Of a stretch of DNA of 64,000 nucleotides, positions 33,118 to 44,007 are shown in pieces. Source of the DNA: Blasia pusilla (Eukaryota > Marchantiophyta > Marchantiopsida > Blasiales); the NCBI GenBank assembly GCA_050084515.1, contig CM114272.1, positions 56,110,001 to 56,174,000 of the forward strand, read 5' to 3'. The notes under the pieces are model-generated. The model worked only from the letters and a program-made list of their open reading frames with translations. It did no database searches and was not told the origin of the DNA. Position numbers and translations under genes: made by a program. The first letter of the stretch is position 1. The number at the start of each line of letters is the position of its first letter.

Positions 33118-34195
33118 CTTATGAAAGATAGAGTTCATCATAGTGGTGAACTTCGGAGGTGCACTACAAAGACCGAAAGGCATTACCACAAACTCAAAGA
33201 AACCATATCTCGTCCTACATGCAGTCTTCTCTACATCCACTTTGGCAATCTGAATCTGATAATATCCTGATATCAGGTCAATCCGGCTGAAATACTTGGA
33301 AACTAAAAATCGATAAATAAGGCCATCCATCCTTGGTAGAGGAATTTTCTTATCGTCACTTTATTGAACATCCGATAATCAACACAAAGTCTCAACTTTC
33401 CATCCTTCTTCTTCACAAAGAGAATGCGTGCTCCATAAGGTGACTTGCTAGTTTGGATATAACCTCTCTCTAGAAGTTCACCCAAATTTTTCTTCAACTG
33501 AACAAGTTCTTCTTGATTCATCCTATATGGCACCTTTGAAGGTGGTTGAGATTCGGATATCACCTCTATCTTATGATCAACCGCCCTATGTGGTGGCAAC
33601 TCAGTCGGAAGCTCCTTAGTCAATACATCTCCAAGTTCTTTCACAACTCTCTTGAGTGTTTCAGGGATTCCCCTTGAAGCTGAGTTTTGATCTGTGCATC
33701 TCGCGCTTGCATCATCCTCTACTTGTCTCATCAAGCAAAGGAATCCTTCCTCTAACTCGGTCAAACTCGACCTTGTGATGGCATTCACTAACTTTATCTT
33801 TCTAGGAACTTAACAAACCAATCAAACCTCCGCCTGTTTATTGTTAACCGAGACGTTCAACCTCAAAGGTCTTTGCCTCAGTTCCACCTCATATGTATTC
33901 AAGAACTTGTTCCTCAAGACTCCATCAATTCCGTCAACGTCACAAATTGTGAAATTCTCCTAACTCAAATCTCCGCATCCCACAACTAGTTTTAAAACCA
34001 ACTCTAAGGTCTTGTGGGACTTGCCTACCGCAAATCCTACCCTAATGGGTTCATTCGCCTTTGTGGTTGGAAATCCCAACACCTTCATGACTCTCGGGCT
34101 CTTGTATCAAGGAACAACGTCACATCGTGATCAGCAATCTTGGATGCTGGATAAACCAAATTGGGCGTTCTTGGTGACTTGGAGAGATATATCTA
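33118..34195 (-). pseudogene. Ty3/gypsy pol, 5' half of RT
   Basis: 33790-33350 carries '[17 protein letters not shown]', '[20 protein letters not shown]' and '[19 protein letters not shown]'. After one frameshift near 33345, 33330-33118 carries 'FSRIDLISGYYQIQI' (motif A) and 'FVVMPFGLCSAPPKFTTMMN' (motif B). The sequence breaks at 33117 and the YxDD continuation lies at 21523 on the same strand. 33800-34195 appears to be degraded protease/linker sequence with stops. Confidence 0.8.
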
Positions 34196-35580
34196 GATCT
34201 CCCACCAATAAGTGCTTAGTAGCAAATGCAATCATACTCAGTTTACTAATCTTTATTAGAAGAAATCCCTGGTTTTATGACTAGGTTATATGACTCATAT
34301 GAGTCATACAATAGATACCACGACTAACAATGACTAAAGACTACTTTAGACACAAAAGCCAAGTCATATTTGTTTGGCGACTAGGCTAACTAGGATGGTC
34401 AGCTTAGGTGGAGGTTGGTATATGACTCGAGGGTGTAGTCATGAGGCCATGAGTGAATCGTCACTTAGATGATGTGGAATAATGACACATCATCAGTGAT
34501 ATGGACTATTTAGTATGATGTATCACTGATGACATGGACTATTGTTGTGACATGTCAATGATGATGTGGACTTGAATACGACTCATCTAGTAATATGTGT
34601 ATATGTTTCTAGTTACCACCAACGACTCCTTTAGTCATGGTTGGTGTGCAAAAGTTCAGAATATCCTATCAAAATGCACCAAGTGTACTCCATTAAGTTA
34701 TAGTTGGCAACTCATGTAGTCATTTTATTTTATTGAAATGTTGGTATGGACTCATGTTGTCATGTACTATGACTAGAAGAGTAGAGTTACATTACTACTA
34801 TAGAAGTGGACACAACTTGTTTAGTCACGAAGATATGACTATGTGAGTTGCGAATATTATGTAGTAATTGCAACAGAAATGCATGAGTCATACAATTATG
34901 ACTAGAGAGAACTTGAAGCTTACTACTTCAGTTTTTTGAACCGTATTGTGCTAGTTAACGACTCCTTTAGTCATGGTGGGAAAATAAATTTTGGATATTT
35001 TGGAATGTTTATTATGCCTTTTGAACGATACAAGGATTACTCGATTTGAATTATTGAAATCCTCTTTTCTGTTTATATGGTGAACACTAAAGCGTTCACC
35101 TTAGCACATAGTATAATTTTCAAAAAAGCGCAAATAACAAAACAACATCATATATCTAGAAACATTTCAACTGAACTATATGGAAGTAGCCTATGAGCAC
35201 TATGTTGTAACATTGAGTAGTGGCATCTTGAAGTAATAAGAAACTACATATATATTTTCTCTGAGTTTAGAAAGAGATGTAATAAGAATGTCTTGCTACG
35301 TACAAACGAAACATACGCAAGCAATTAACCAAGCAAATAATGAAAACCTACTCTTGAAAACACATTTTAAGGAATGGAATGTCACCAAAGAGTAGCTTCC
35401 ATACACCAAATTACAAAATGAATCACTATTACATGGGGTTATAATTCAAATAGATAAAAAAATGAAGATCAAATATAGTAGGGTTTATGATCTCATCTTG
35501 AAAGAGCAAGAGAGATCACGTCATCCATGGAAATAAAGTTAGTGCACCTTAGATAGTTGGGTGCCAAAAGAAAAGACTAC
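34196..35580. repeat. CACTA-like subterminal region with TATGACT motifs
   Basis: There is no coding sequence. From 34275 to about 34970 the words TATGACT/AGTCATA recur in both orientations. Examples are 34288-34310 (a near-palindrome around ATATGAGTCAT), 34620-34640 and 34960-34975 ('cgactcctttagtcatgg', twice). Clusters of short repeats in both orientations are typical of CACTA ends, and a CACTA-type transposase remnant follows on the minus strand. I could not find the terminal CACTA bases. 35050-35580 holds nothing I recognise. Confidence 0.4.
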
Positions 35581-35581
35581 T

Positions 35582-37850
35582 CTATTGAATCACCTTTCTC
35601 ATATGCATATGTGGCCAGATCATGCTTGAGCCAAGAGCATCACCAAATGTTTCTTGTTCAGGTTCGTCTATCAAATTTGGCATCCACAAAGCATCATCTG
35701 GTTCGAACACCTTGTTTAGATCAACCCTCACCATGCATAAGGGGATGTCTTTGGCATGGAACTTGTCTCTTCCACCTGAACCTGATATAACTCCTGACCC
35801 AAGCACATCCTACTCAACTTTGGCTTGGTGAGTAATACGTGATCACCACTTTGTAGCTAAAAAAATACACAGGCATTTAGTTAGTATCAATTCAAATTCT
35901 TCCCACATGCATTTGCACCATTAATCTGAAAATAAAAACTGCTATGATATTCCTCTTTGAAAGACCATCCCCATTTCAGAAGATGATGCGAAAAGTTCAC
36001 AAGTCCTAGACAACCATTTGACTATCCACAACAAGAAATATGAGTGTCGTCATATAAACCTTGAATAGAAGAGGCCATTATAGATGAGATAAATTACCTT
36101 AGTTATTTTCTTAGAGGAGCCTGATCTGATTTCACTTTCGTGCTCATTCAAACCATCAGATTGTAACCTAGACTTTTGTCTATTGGTTGGTGATGATTTG
36201 GCTTGGTTGTCCATACTCAGGTTTTCTGCACATTATGCACGCCAAAGTCCATTGAACGTTGTAGGAAGAAATGAGTATTGTTTTGTGGATAGGTTGAAAA
36301 CTACGCCAAAGAAAAATTCATTATGCCAAGGATGACATACTTACGAGTGATCCGAGTATTAGCATCTGCACTTTCTGTGGAACTTCTCCTTCTATTGCTC
36401 CGTTCTGGCACTTCTACAAACAACCCAAGTATTGAGAAATGAATTGTAAGGCCAGATTCTTCACTTTAACAAGTAATTATATTAGAAGACCCTACATCTA
36501 GTGAAGCTAAACTCACTCCTTACCACCAGATTGTGTAGTTTCCATTGCCTCTTTTTGTGTGGAGATCTTCCTCTTCCCTAATTTTTTGGCTTCAGACGTT
36601 GGTATAGGTTCAACAATAACTGTATGTTACTCAAAACAAAGAAAGTCAGTTCTGAAATACTCATGCTGGAAAGGACAAGTAGTTATAACTATTGAAAATC
36701 GAGGGCGGAAGAATGAGAATAGGCTATTTGATGTGAGCTTCTCATCCCTTGTTGCATATGGTTGAGAATTGGATGGCAAGGAACTAGAAATCTGGTGTGG
36801 TGTTGAAGATACATCCTTTGAAGTAAGCTTGGACACCATTTCCATGAGTACACTTAATGCTTTGTTCTGCCGTTCCATCTGCAACTTCACATCATCCAAA
36901 TTTGCGTTGCACTTCTTTTCCACTTCTTCCAATTGAATAGTCACTCTAGATTCCACACTCTCCATATATAATCCAACGATCAATTAGGTACAAAAACAAT
37001 GGTTTTGCAATTATACAATTCGATACAACCATGATTCAACTTGATTAAGGATATGATACTAACTCCATGACCCAATCAGATGAAGGTCATAATATTAGCC
37101 ATGTCAAGCCAACCGGTAAGAAAAGAGTTATGCATTTATATTTATCGATGAACTCAATTGTGTGAAACCTGGATATTTAGGCAACTCGTCTCTCTCCATA
37201 GATTCTAGCCCCGTGCCCAAGGACTCCTTTGAGGTACATTGTTGCACATGTACATGCTCCTTAAATACATAGATTATGAAATTCATGCATGTGAAAGGGT
37301 TAAATGCAAATATGGAAATGAAGCAAAAATGGAAGTTTTCTACCATTATGTAACTTTAGCAAGAAAACTAGGGAATGCCAACATGACTTACATCAAGTCC
37401 ATCTAAACCTGCACGGCCGGAGAAATTCAAAGTCTGGACCTTGGCCCTTGCTCGAGCGATCTTTTCTGTTTTCATTTTTCCCTCCTCGGAGAGCCAATAA
37501 TCTACTAATCGATTCCATGACTGCTCATTGGTATCAGGGTGACACGGGACTGCGCGATGAGCCCCATGTAATGTCCAATAGTCCTTGACATTGGATCACT
37601 CAATTTTCAATAGTTGTGCTATTTTTTTCTTCATGAAATCAAGCAAAAGAGATGATGCACCCACATATGTGTATCCCTCAAGGATGTGATTATGAACAAC
37701 AGCGATGCTAATAGAATTCTGTTTACTAATCTCAATGCATGATAAGTCCAAGTACCTCTTCACCTATACCTTCAATTCCTTTAGCCAAGGCTCATAACTT
37801 GGAACTCTAGGCGATGGAATACCATTTGGCATGAGCTTACATCACGAGTC
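35582..37850 (-). pseudogene. CACTA (En/Spm) transposase-associated protein remnant
   Basis: Read right to left: 'MPNGIPSPRVPSYEPWLKEL' (37830), 'YTYVGASSLLLDFMKKKIAQ', and then 'TNEQSWNRLVDYWLSEEGKM' with 'KVQTLNFSGRAGLDG' (37390-37540). This last block is the 'W..LV.YW' segment of plant En/Spm transposase-associated proteins. A coiled-coil region follows (36627-36983), then a C-terminal block 'DLNKVFEPDDALWMPNLID' (35582-35806). AT-rich gaps look like introns, and stops are present. Strand and order support one gene. Confidence 0.6.
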
Positions 37851-37912
37851 CACAAATCACGCTTTGTGTGACTCTGCCGTTCTCATACAAATATACCACC
37901 ATCCCAATTCTC

Positions 37913-39468
37913 GGGGGCTGGTATTCTGGCAGGAGAGAGGAAGAGAGGAAGAGAGGAAGAGAGGAGAGTCTCTCTTCAAAAAAAGGGGCCAAATCCGCCT
38001 CCTCTCTTCAAAAATTTTTGACATATTTGAAATTTTTGTTTGCTTTCAAATTCATGAAATCTTTAGAAGAGAGTAGGTAGTGGTCCACATTCGGGCCTTA
38101 AGAAACCTCCTTTTTTCAAGGGGCGAAAAACAAGTAGACATCATAAGACCATTACAACATTTTTCCATCACTCTCCATGTGAGCCTAAGTTTCTTCACAT
38201 TGCCTGTCTTTGTCTACAGTAAGCTGTGCCCACGGGTATTTTTGTTGGAGGACCAACCTAAGTTTCTTCATAATTTGACCAGAACTAGCAATCTCATCTC
38301 AATGATTCTCAAGGAATCCAACACGTCTTAGAGAAGAAAAGAAGCCTAAGACTGGTTTGACGATACTAGGGGAACGAGCCAAAAGTGAAGAAGCCCGCCA
38401 TAATGCCTCAGAATTTGGTTTCCCAGGGAAAGAGTCCGATCACTTAAACAACCAACGTATCGGAATCCGACAGCTTGCTTGGAAATGGTTGAAAAGCTGC
38501 AGTGGTCAAAAAGTGAAAAGTTGCAACCCGTCGGAATCCGACGGGTTGCAAAATAAACATTTTGAGTAGCTAGACGAATACAATCCACAAGTCCAAAAAA
38601 AATATTCAGCAAACTTTTACAAACACCATTATCGTTTGAAAAAATCTCGTTCTTTACTACATCCGAAGGAACCTCGGAAATATACATTTGATCTAGTCTA
38701 TGATTTCTTCAGCCTCGTCATCTACAAATTTACTCCTAACTCTCCTAGGTTCCTGTACAAAAGGAATGTCTTGGGATACAAGTGGCTCCTCTGGCTGATT
38801 GTAGAGGGGGATCGAAAATGTTGGCGAATTGGAGAGCCTTGGCCCCCCCCTAGGTACACCATAACGGTCCCATGTAACCTGATTTGAGTCCCACCCGCCT
38901 GGTCGGAGAGATATCTTTACGCTCAAAGAATGTGACATCCATCCAGTATCAATATGTGCTCCGTCCTTGGAAATACCATGATGGCAATCCAACAGGTAGT
39001 AGGAATCCAACATGTCTTATAGAAGAGAAGAAGCCTACGCCTTGTTTGACAATACTAGGGGAAGGTGCCAAAGTGAAGAAACCCGCCAGAATGCCTATAA
39101 AGTTGGACCAACAGAGAAAGAGTCCAATCCCTCACGCAGCCAACTTGTCAGAATCCGACAGGTTGCCTGGAAGTGGTTAAAAAGGTGCAGTGGTTAAAAA
39201 GTGAAAAGTTGCAAGCCGTGGAAATCTGACGGGTTGCAAAATAGAAGTCCTCGGAGTACATAGACGATCACATTCGACAAGACCAAAAAAGATATTCAGC
39301 AAAATTTTACAAACACCATCATCGTTCCAAAAAATCTTGTCCTTTATTACATCCGAAAGAAGCTCGGAATTGTACATTTGATCTATTCTATAAATTCTTT
39401 TGCCTCGTCATCAAATAAATCCCTACTCCAAACGCTGCAATCAAGCTGGGTCCTTCAGTTCTTTGAAC
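37913..39468. other. Copy D terminus and 3' flank of methyltransferase-like gene
   Basis: After the purine-rich terminus (GGAGAGAGGAAGAGAGG, 37931 on), the region is non-coding. It includes a perfect 31-bp palindrome at 38521-38551 (arm TTGCAACCCGTCGGA, one central base, then its complement). A second near-identical ~650-bp block at 39000-39400 repeats the layout of 38330-38700 with its own palindromes (39145-39170, 39208-39238). So the 3' region is internally duplicated, as in copy B at 52128-53271. Confidence 0.65.
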
Positions 39469-39977
39469 TCACTCGTCATCGTCCGAGAGCTCTTCCAAAA
39501 ATATTGTCGGCCTTGCCCTCCCGATTTTCAAAATCGTGGGAAGTGACGATGGTGTCACTACCAATGGTGGGTCTAGAACCGGAGCTCTCGGCTTCAAAGG
39601 AGAGTTGTACGCCCCAACTAGCCTGTCGTAATCTGCCTTTGCCTGTTTGCAAAGGTCAAACAATTGTTGCCTTCCCTCAAGGCAGATAATGTTCTTGCCA
39701 CTCTGCCAGGCACCTCTAATACTCGCCCTTGAAAGGCCCACTAAGTCGGACACCAAGTCACCCGGCCTTGAGCAGAGCTCAATGAGCGTTTGCATCAGGG
39801 CTGGCCATTTTTCCCTTCCTCTAAGTAAGGGGGTATTATCTTGCATGTAAATTCTTGGGGGGGAATTGTATAAGCTATCTAAGCTATAACCATCGGAGCA
39901 TGGATCCACAGGATCCAGGATCTTAAACACCTGGAAGTTGTGCTCGGGCCGAACAAAGCAGTGAACATAGAAGTGGT
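39469..39977 (-). pseudogene. Methyltransferase-like gene exon 4, copy D
   Basis: The open frame to the TGA at 39469 contains, in order, a 'VRPEHNFQVF' block (the post-motif IV block of beta-class enzymes) and 'IELCSRPGDLVSDLVGLSRA'. The latter resembles motif I, 'pgdlVlDpf.GsG', the cofactor-binding loop. 'WQSGKNIICLEGRQQLFDL' comes next, resembling '.gR..i..E', and the tail is acidic (LEELSDDDE). Copy B reads LSGAS where D reads LSRAS. The splice acceptor is altered relative to A and B (AAATAG|ACCAC, with the ATG at the exon start missing). Confidence 0.65.
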
Positions 39978-40486
39978 CTATTTATAGAGAAGCACGTTGG
40001 AAACAATGTCAGCAACAAGAAAGAGCTACTTGACCACTGGTCTACTCTCAATATGGTGACATAATGTGCAACACGTCCCCAAAGAACTTTTCTTAACCCT
40101 AGAGAACTTCGTTAGAATCCTAACATTGAAGCAGCCTGACAGAGTCCGACGAGTCGTTTTACAAGTGTCTTGTGATTTTTTTGTCCATGAGCAACCCGTT
40201 GGAAGGCTCATGGACTTAGAGCAGCCCATGGTTGGCTAAGAGCAACCCGTCGCTTTCAGACGGGTTGCATCATTCCAGAAACACAAGGAAAAAGCATTAG
40301 CATTTGCAACCCGTCAGGTTCCAACGGGTTGCATTCACCCAATGGAGACTTACGATAAATTTGCAACCCGTCGCTTTCAGACAGATTGCACCACCAAAGT
40401 CTCCGGCTCAAAAAATCCGACGGGTTGCATGCAGAGATGCAATCTGTCGGAGAAAGACAATTTGGATACAAATTTAGAGCCCTTAC
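39978..40486 (-). other. Intron 3 of methyltransferase-like gene, copy D
   Basis: The donor is GG|GTAAGG at 40486. The intron contains several palindrome copies or halves (40140-40160, 40190-40205, 40245-40270, 40300-40332, 40362-40390, 40420-40450). The same intron in A and B carries them at matching positions. Confidence 0.7.
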
Positions 40487-41541
40487 CCGAATTTGACTCG
40501 TCGCGGATCGGAGTGGGTACTCGTTCTTGATGAACCACGATTGCACCGTCCTCCACTTCAGCGACCTCTTGACGCACTTGAGGTCAAAGAGCTTGTCCTT
40601 GCTCCCTCCAATCAAAACTAAGAAATAGCCCCTGTCATTGAGATAAGCGTCTGCAAAGGAAAACAGGAGCGCGATCTGGTCAAAAGAAAGAGGGACATTC
40701 CAATCTAGGACCCCGTCGGACGGATTCTCGTCCCACAAGTGCAACCCCGAGGGCAAATCAGCGACAAGGAGATCCACCGCCACCTCTTCAACCTCCCCAT
40801 AGACCGTCCAGAGAGCGTGCTCATTTTGTTGAAGCTTCCGTCCCAGCGTTGTCGATTTCTCGATGGCGGGTGTCGACGCTTGGGAACTGAAACTTTTCAG
40901 CTCATCTAGAAGATTCATGCATTGAATGATGACGCTTGTCCGGGTCGTTGTTTCTCTATGTCTTCCCAAGGATGATGAAGTGTATTCCACATCCTGGTTT
41001 GCTCCCTGGGACAACCATGGCGCCTCTCGCTTCCGCTTCTCCCGAGTCTGCGGTCGGCTTGTTGGGGTCTCCATGACCTCAGACTCTGGTGGGGTTTTTT
41101 TTGCGGAGGACCTGGTCCGACCCTCTCTCCCCGCTCGCCTGGACAATTCCGGCTCTCGCCTTGAATTTTCAGCCTCTCTTTGGGAAGACTCGGCCTCGGA
41201 ATTCTTCGATCCCCTCGCCTTGGCTTTGAGACCCGCTGTAGATTTGTCCTTGGCGGTGACGACCTTGGACACCAACTCTGCTGTCTCGAGGGCTTGCTCC
41301 TCCGCATCTGCTTCGAAAAAGTCTTCAGGCTACACAAAATTGGGGATGTCGTCCCTACCTGCGGCCACTGCATCATAGAGCAGGCGTAGATCTTTCTAGG
41401 TTATGTACTTAGGGTCGTTGAAGTCCAGCCAAATCGGGAAATTCTCCACCTCCCAATCGGACATGCTTTGAGCCATCTCCATGTCGTACATGAAAAATGT
41501 CTCTCCATCAGGCGGAGAAGCCCACAATTTGCAGGCTGCCG
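40487..41541 (-). pseudogene. Methyltransferase-like gene exon 3, 3' part, copy D
   Basis: From the copy B insertion point the frame reads 'AACKLWASPPDGETFF' and 'SMSDWEVENFPIWLDF', with a stop in the next segment. A low-complexity basic Ser/Arg/Glu-rich stretch follows (~residues 60-190, probably disordered). It ends with 'VAVDLLVADLPSGLHLWDEN', 'DWNVPLSFDQIALLFSFADA' and 'RGYFLVLIGGSKDKLF'. This order fits motif IV (D-P-P-[YFW], here DLPS) and the following strand of beta-class DNA N-methyltransferases. Copy B has lost two residues at the same place (ADSGL). The catalytic box is therefore imperfect in both, and the ancestral residues are unknown. Confidence 0.65.
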
Positions 41542-41551
41542 GTATTTTTTG
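41542..41551. repeat. Target-site duplication of MULE copy B, left
   Basis: GTATTTTTTG here is identical to 54795-54804. Ten bases (nine if the terminal G belongs to the element) fits the 8-11-bp duplications made by MULEs. Confidence 0.85.
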
Positions 41552-41979
41552 AGGTGCGGTAAGAGGAGAGGAAGAGAGGAGAGAGGTGAGAGGAGCGAGG
41601 AGAGAGGAAACTACCTTCAACCGAAAGAGATACTTTTTTTTTAAGAGAGTTTCCTATGATTTGAAGAGAGTTTCCGTTGGGTTGAAGAGAGGAAACTTTT
41701 TGTGTGAATTTTTTTGCACTTTTTTGCTCAGTTATTAAGCAGTCCCACAGTTTTTTTTCCTCTTCCATATTTTGACAACCCATCTGAATCCGACCGGTTG
41801 CAAATTGCACAAAATTTAGAAAACTGAAAAATCAGTGGAATCATAAGTATGGAACCGATCACTTTTTCCATCCAAGGTCTGGAAACAATCTATCATTTGC
41901 CCTGGGCTAAATAGAGTTCAAGCTCAAAGTGAAGGTTCTGGAAAAATGAAAGTACAATCTAAAACCTCATTTTGCATCC
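41552..41979 (-). other. Copy B transposase-side terminus and 3' UTR
   Basis: A purine tract is followed by oligo-T/A runs and a palindrome half (41775-41802). The region then continues to the transposase stop. It matches 21845-22253 and, inverted, 63216-63661. Confidence 0.75.
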
Positions 41980-43482
41980 TCAAAGTGGTTTGTTTGAAAT
42001 ACTTCGCACTTCTTTGAGGGACAGAATTGGTTGGTGGATTCCTAATCCTACCTTCAACTCTCTTAAAACTACTAGCAACACATAGTACATGTGCTTACAA
42101 GGGAAATACCTTTTGCCACTTGTCTCTCTTTGGACAAAGTCATCAGATGAACATGTGGGAAAGCAACAGATGTGCACCACATACACCCCTGTGACACTTG
42201 AATTTACAGTGTTGTTCCTGACCCAATACATCCTTCCTATTCCATTGCCACTCAGGATATCTTTCATGGCGATGATCTCTATTTTTGGCCCCCGAGCTGA
42301 TGCAATTCGCTTTGCTCTCTCCACCGTTGGCCTCCACATTCTATTTCTCTTCACCCCATTTCTAGACTCAAACAGAAATAGTGGATTGAGATCATCCACC
42401 TTCTCCGGGTACATGTTGATATCAATCTTGGGTTGAATATGAAATTCAAAGGTCTCTATAATGCAAACATGCTCCGAACTTCCTCCGTCTACGAGTCTGA
42501 AATCGACACTTGTAAGATTGTCCACTTCATCTTGAGTGCAGTTTGTACATGCGACGATGGGCCAAATCGTGGGGGTATTCCCCGGAGCTCCAATGGCAGC
42601 GGGATAAGACTTCCAGAAAGCGCAAGATTCATTTGGGCAGAAGAAGTATTTCAATTGATCCTCGGTCCTCGTGAAACGATCAAAGGTTTTGAGTCCCCAA
42701 AACCGAGGCAATGGTCGTCCAGTCCTTGTACATTTCTTATTTTGGAAAGTGCCGCATGCTCTCCTAATGCCATCAGATCCTGCCCTACAAGTGGGTCCAC
42801 GTCCAGGGTTGCTCCGAGATATATGCCACCATTTTAGGTTGCAATCCACGTCCATGACCGGAATCCCATATTGTTGAAGCATCCCACCGAGCGAATGTTG
42901 CGAACTTCCAGCAACGGAGGGCTTTTGAAATAAAACATTCACTGATTTTGGAGAAGTTACTCCATCACGGATTTGGGAGCGGTCCGGGGTCCCTGAATAC
43001 ATGGGCGGCATTATTTCCTCATCCAAATCAATCACCGGATTCGTTCCTCGATGCTACCTCTTCATTTGCCTGAAGTCAAGATACTTATCTGGTCTCCACG
43101 AGTCTTGCTTGGACTGCTCTACCACCATCTGTATGGGGCGTCTTGAAACCCGCCCATGAATATCCCCACCAATGTGTACATCTTGCTCGAGGGGAGTTCC
43201 TGCTACGCACCGGTTGAAGGCTTCCACATAGAGTTTTTCATGACCAGATCTCACAGCCGCCCTGATATAGAGCTCGTAGATCGAAGGCCCCCTTCCTTTT
43301 GTTATGCCTTTTGTGAAGAAGATATGGGATGCTGCAAACTGTAGCATTGCTCTTGCGTGGTCTTGTTGGCATGCCTCCACAAGTGAAATTCGTTTGCATG
43401 CTTGTGACGGCCTCCAGGAGGAATGAACACTTTCTGCTCCACTTGTGTTGGGGCAGAGGGCATTTTCATGAATGTTCAATCC
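41980..43482 (-). pseudogene. MULE copy B transposase, exon 2
   Basis: It follows an acceptor TTGCAG at 43483-43488. The exon starts 'GLNIHENALCPNTSGAESVH', where 'NTSGAES' is my candidate for the third catalytic residue (E) of the MULE DDE triad. 'FTKGITKGRGPSIYELYIRA' comes next. The remainder matches copy A exon 2, ending in the SWIM finger; here its second cysteine is changed (CFPTCSSDD), leaving CxS…CxH. One stop or frameshift lies near 43040-43054. With exon 1, the intact ancestor would be about 1,150-1,170 residues. Confidence 0.8.
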
Positions 43483-44007
43483 CTGCAACGATGGCAATAT
43501 TAGAAGGGAACGAAAATAGCTCAGAAGTCAAAGAAATAAGCTACCTATCGAAACTAGACGGGTTGCAAGGCCGAGGCATCCCATGAACGACTCTGCGATC
43601 CGTCGGGTCCCGACGTGTTGCAACACCTAGGAACCACCTACTGCAACTCGTCCGATTCCGAGGGGTTGCAAGAACCTTTGGCCACTCCGGGCTCGAAGAT
43701 CCTAGTGCAAGTCATCTGAAACCCATCCGGGTCGAACTATTTGTAGGCCTTGTATACATGCAACTTGCATACTTGTATACGGGTTACACCAAAATTCTTG
43801 ATGCAACTCGTCGGTTTCCGATTGGTTGCACACTTAGGCAACCCGTCCGTTTCCGATGGGTTGCACACTCGGGCAACTCGTCGCATCCGACAAGTTGCTT
43901 GGTTTCTTCGGTTTGAAATCCCTATAGTTCCCACGCTTCTCAACTTGAGCTGCAACGTTTCAAACAATTCTCAGCGTGAGCTTGACAAGATTAAATAGTG
44001 AAATCAC
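43483..44007 (-). other. Intron of transposase, copy B
   Basis: The donor is CAG|GTGATTTC at 44007 and the acceptor TTGCAG at 43483. It contains five to six palindrome copies or halves (43555-43565, 43600-43625, 43655-43675, 43802-43830, 43838-43866, 43874-43898). The corresponding introns of A (partly deleted) and C (61190-61713) also carry them. Confidence 0.75.

Larger units (their letters stand above)
37913..41551 (+). mobile_element. MULE copy C/D, left part (D)
   Basis: The terminus GGGGGCTGGTATTCTGGCAG (37913) equals the methyltransferase-side end of copies A and B. The part holds exon 4, intron 3 and most of exon 3 of the methyltransferase-like gene (minus strand). It stops at 41551, where copy B begins; the remainder of the same element resumes at 54805. 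Flanks CCAATTCTC (37904-37912) and CCAAGAATC (63662-63670) agree at 6 of 9 positions, a possible eroded target duplication. The strand given is that of the transposase. Confidence 0.85.
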
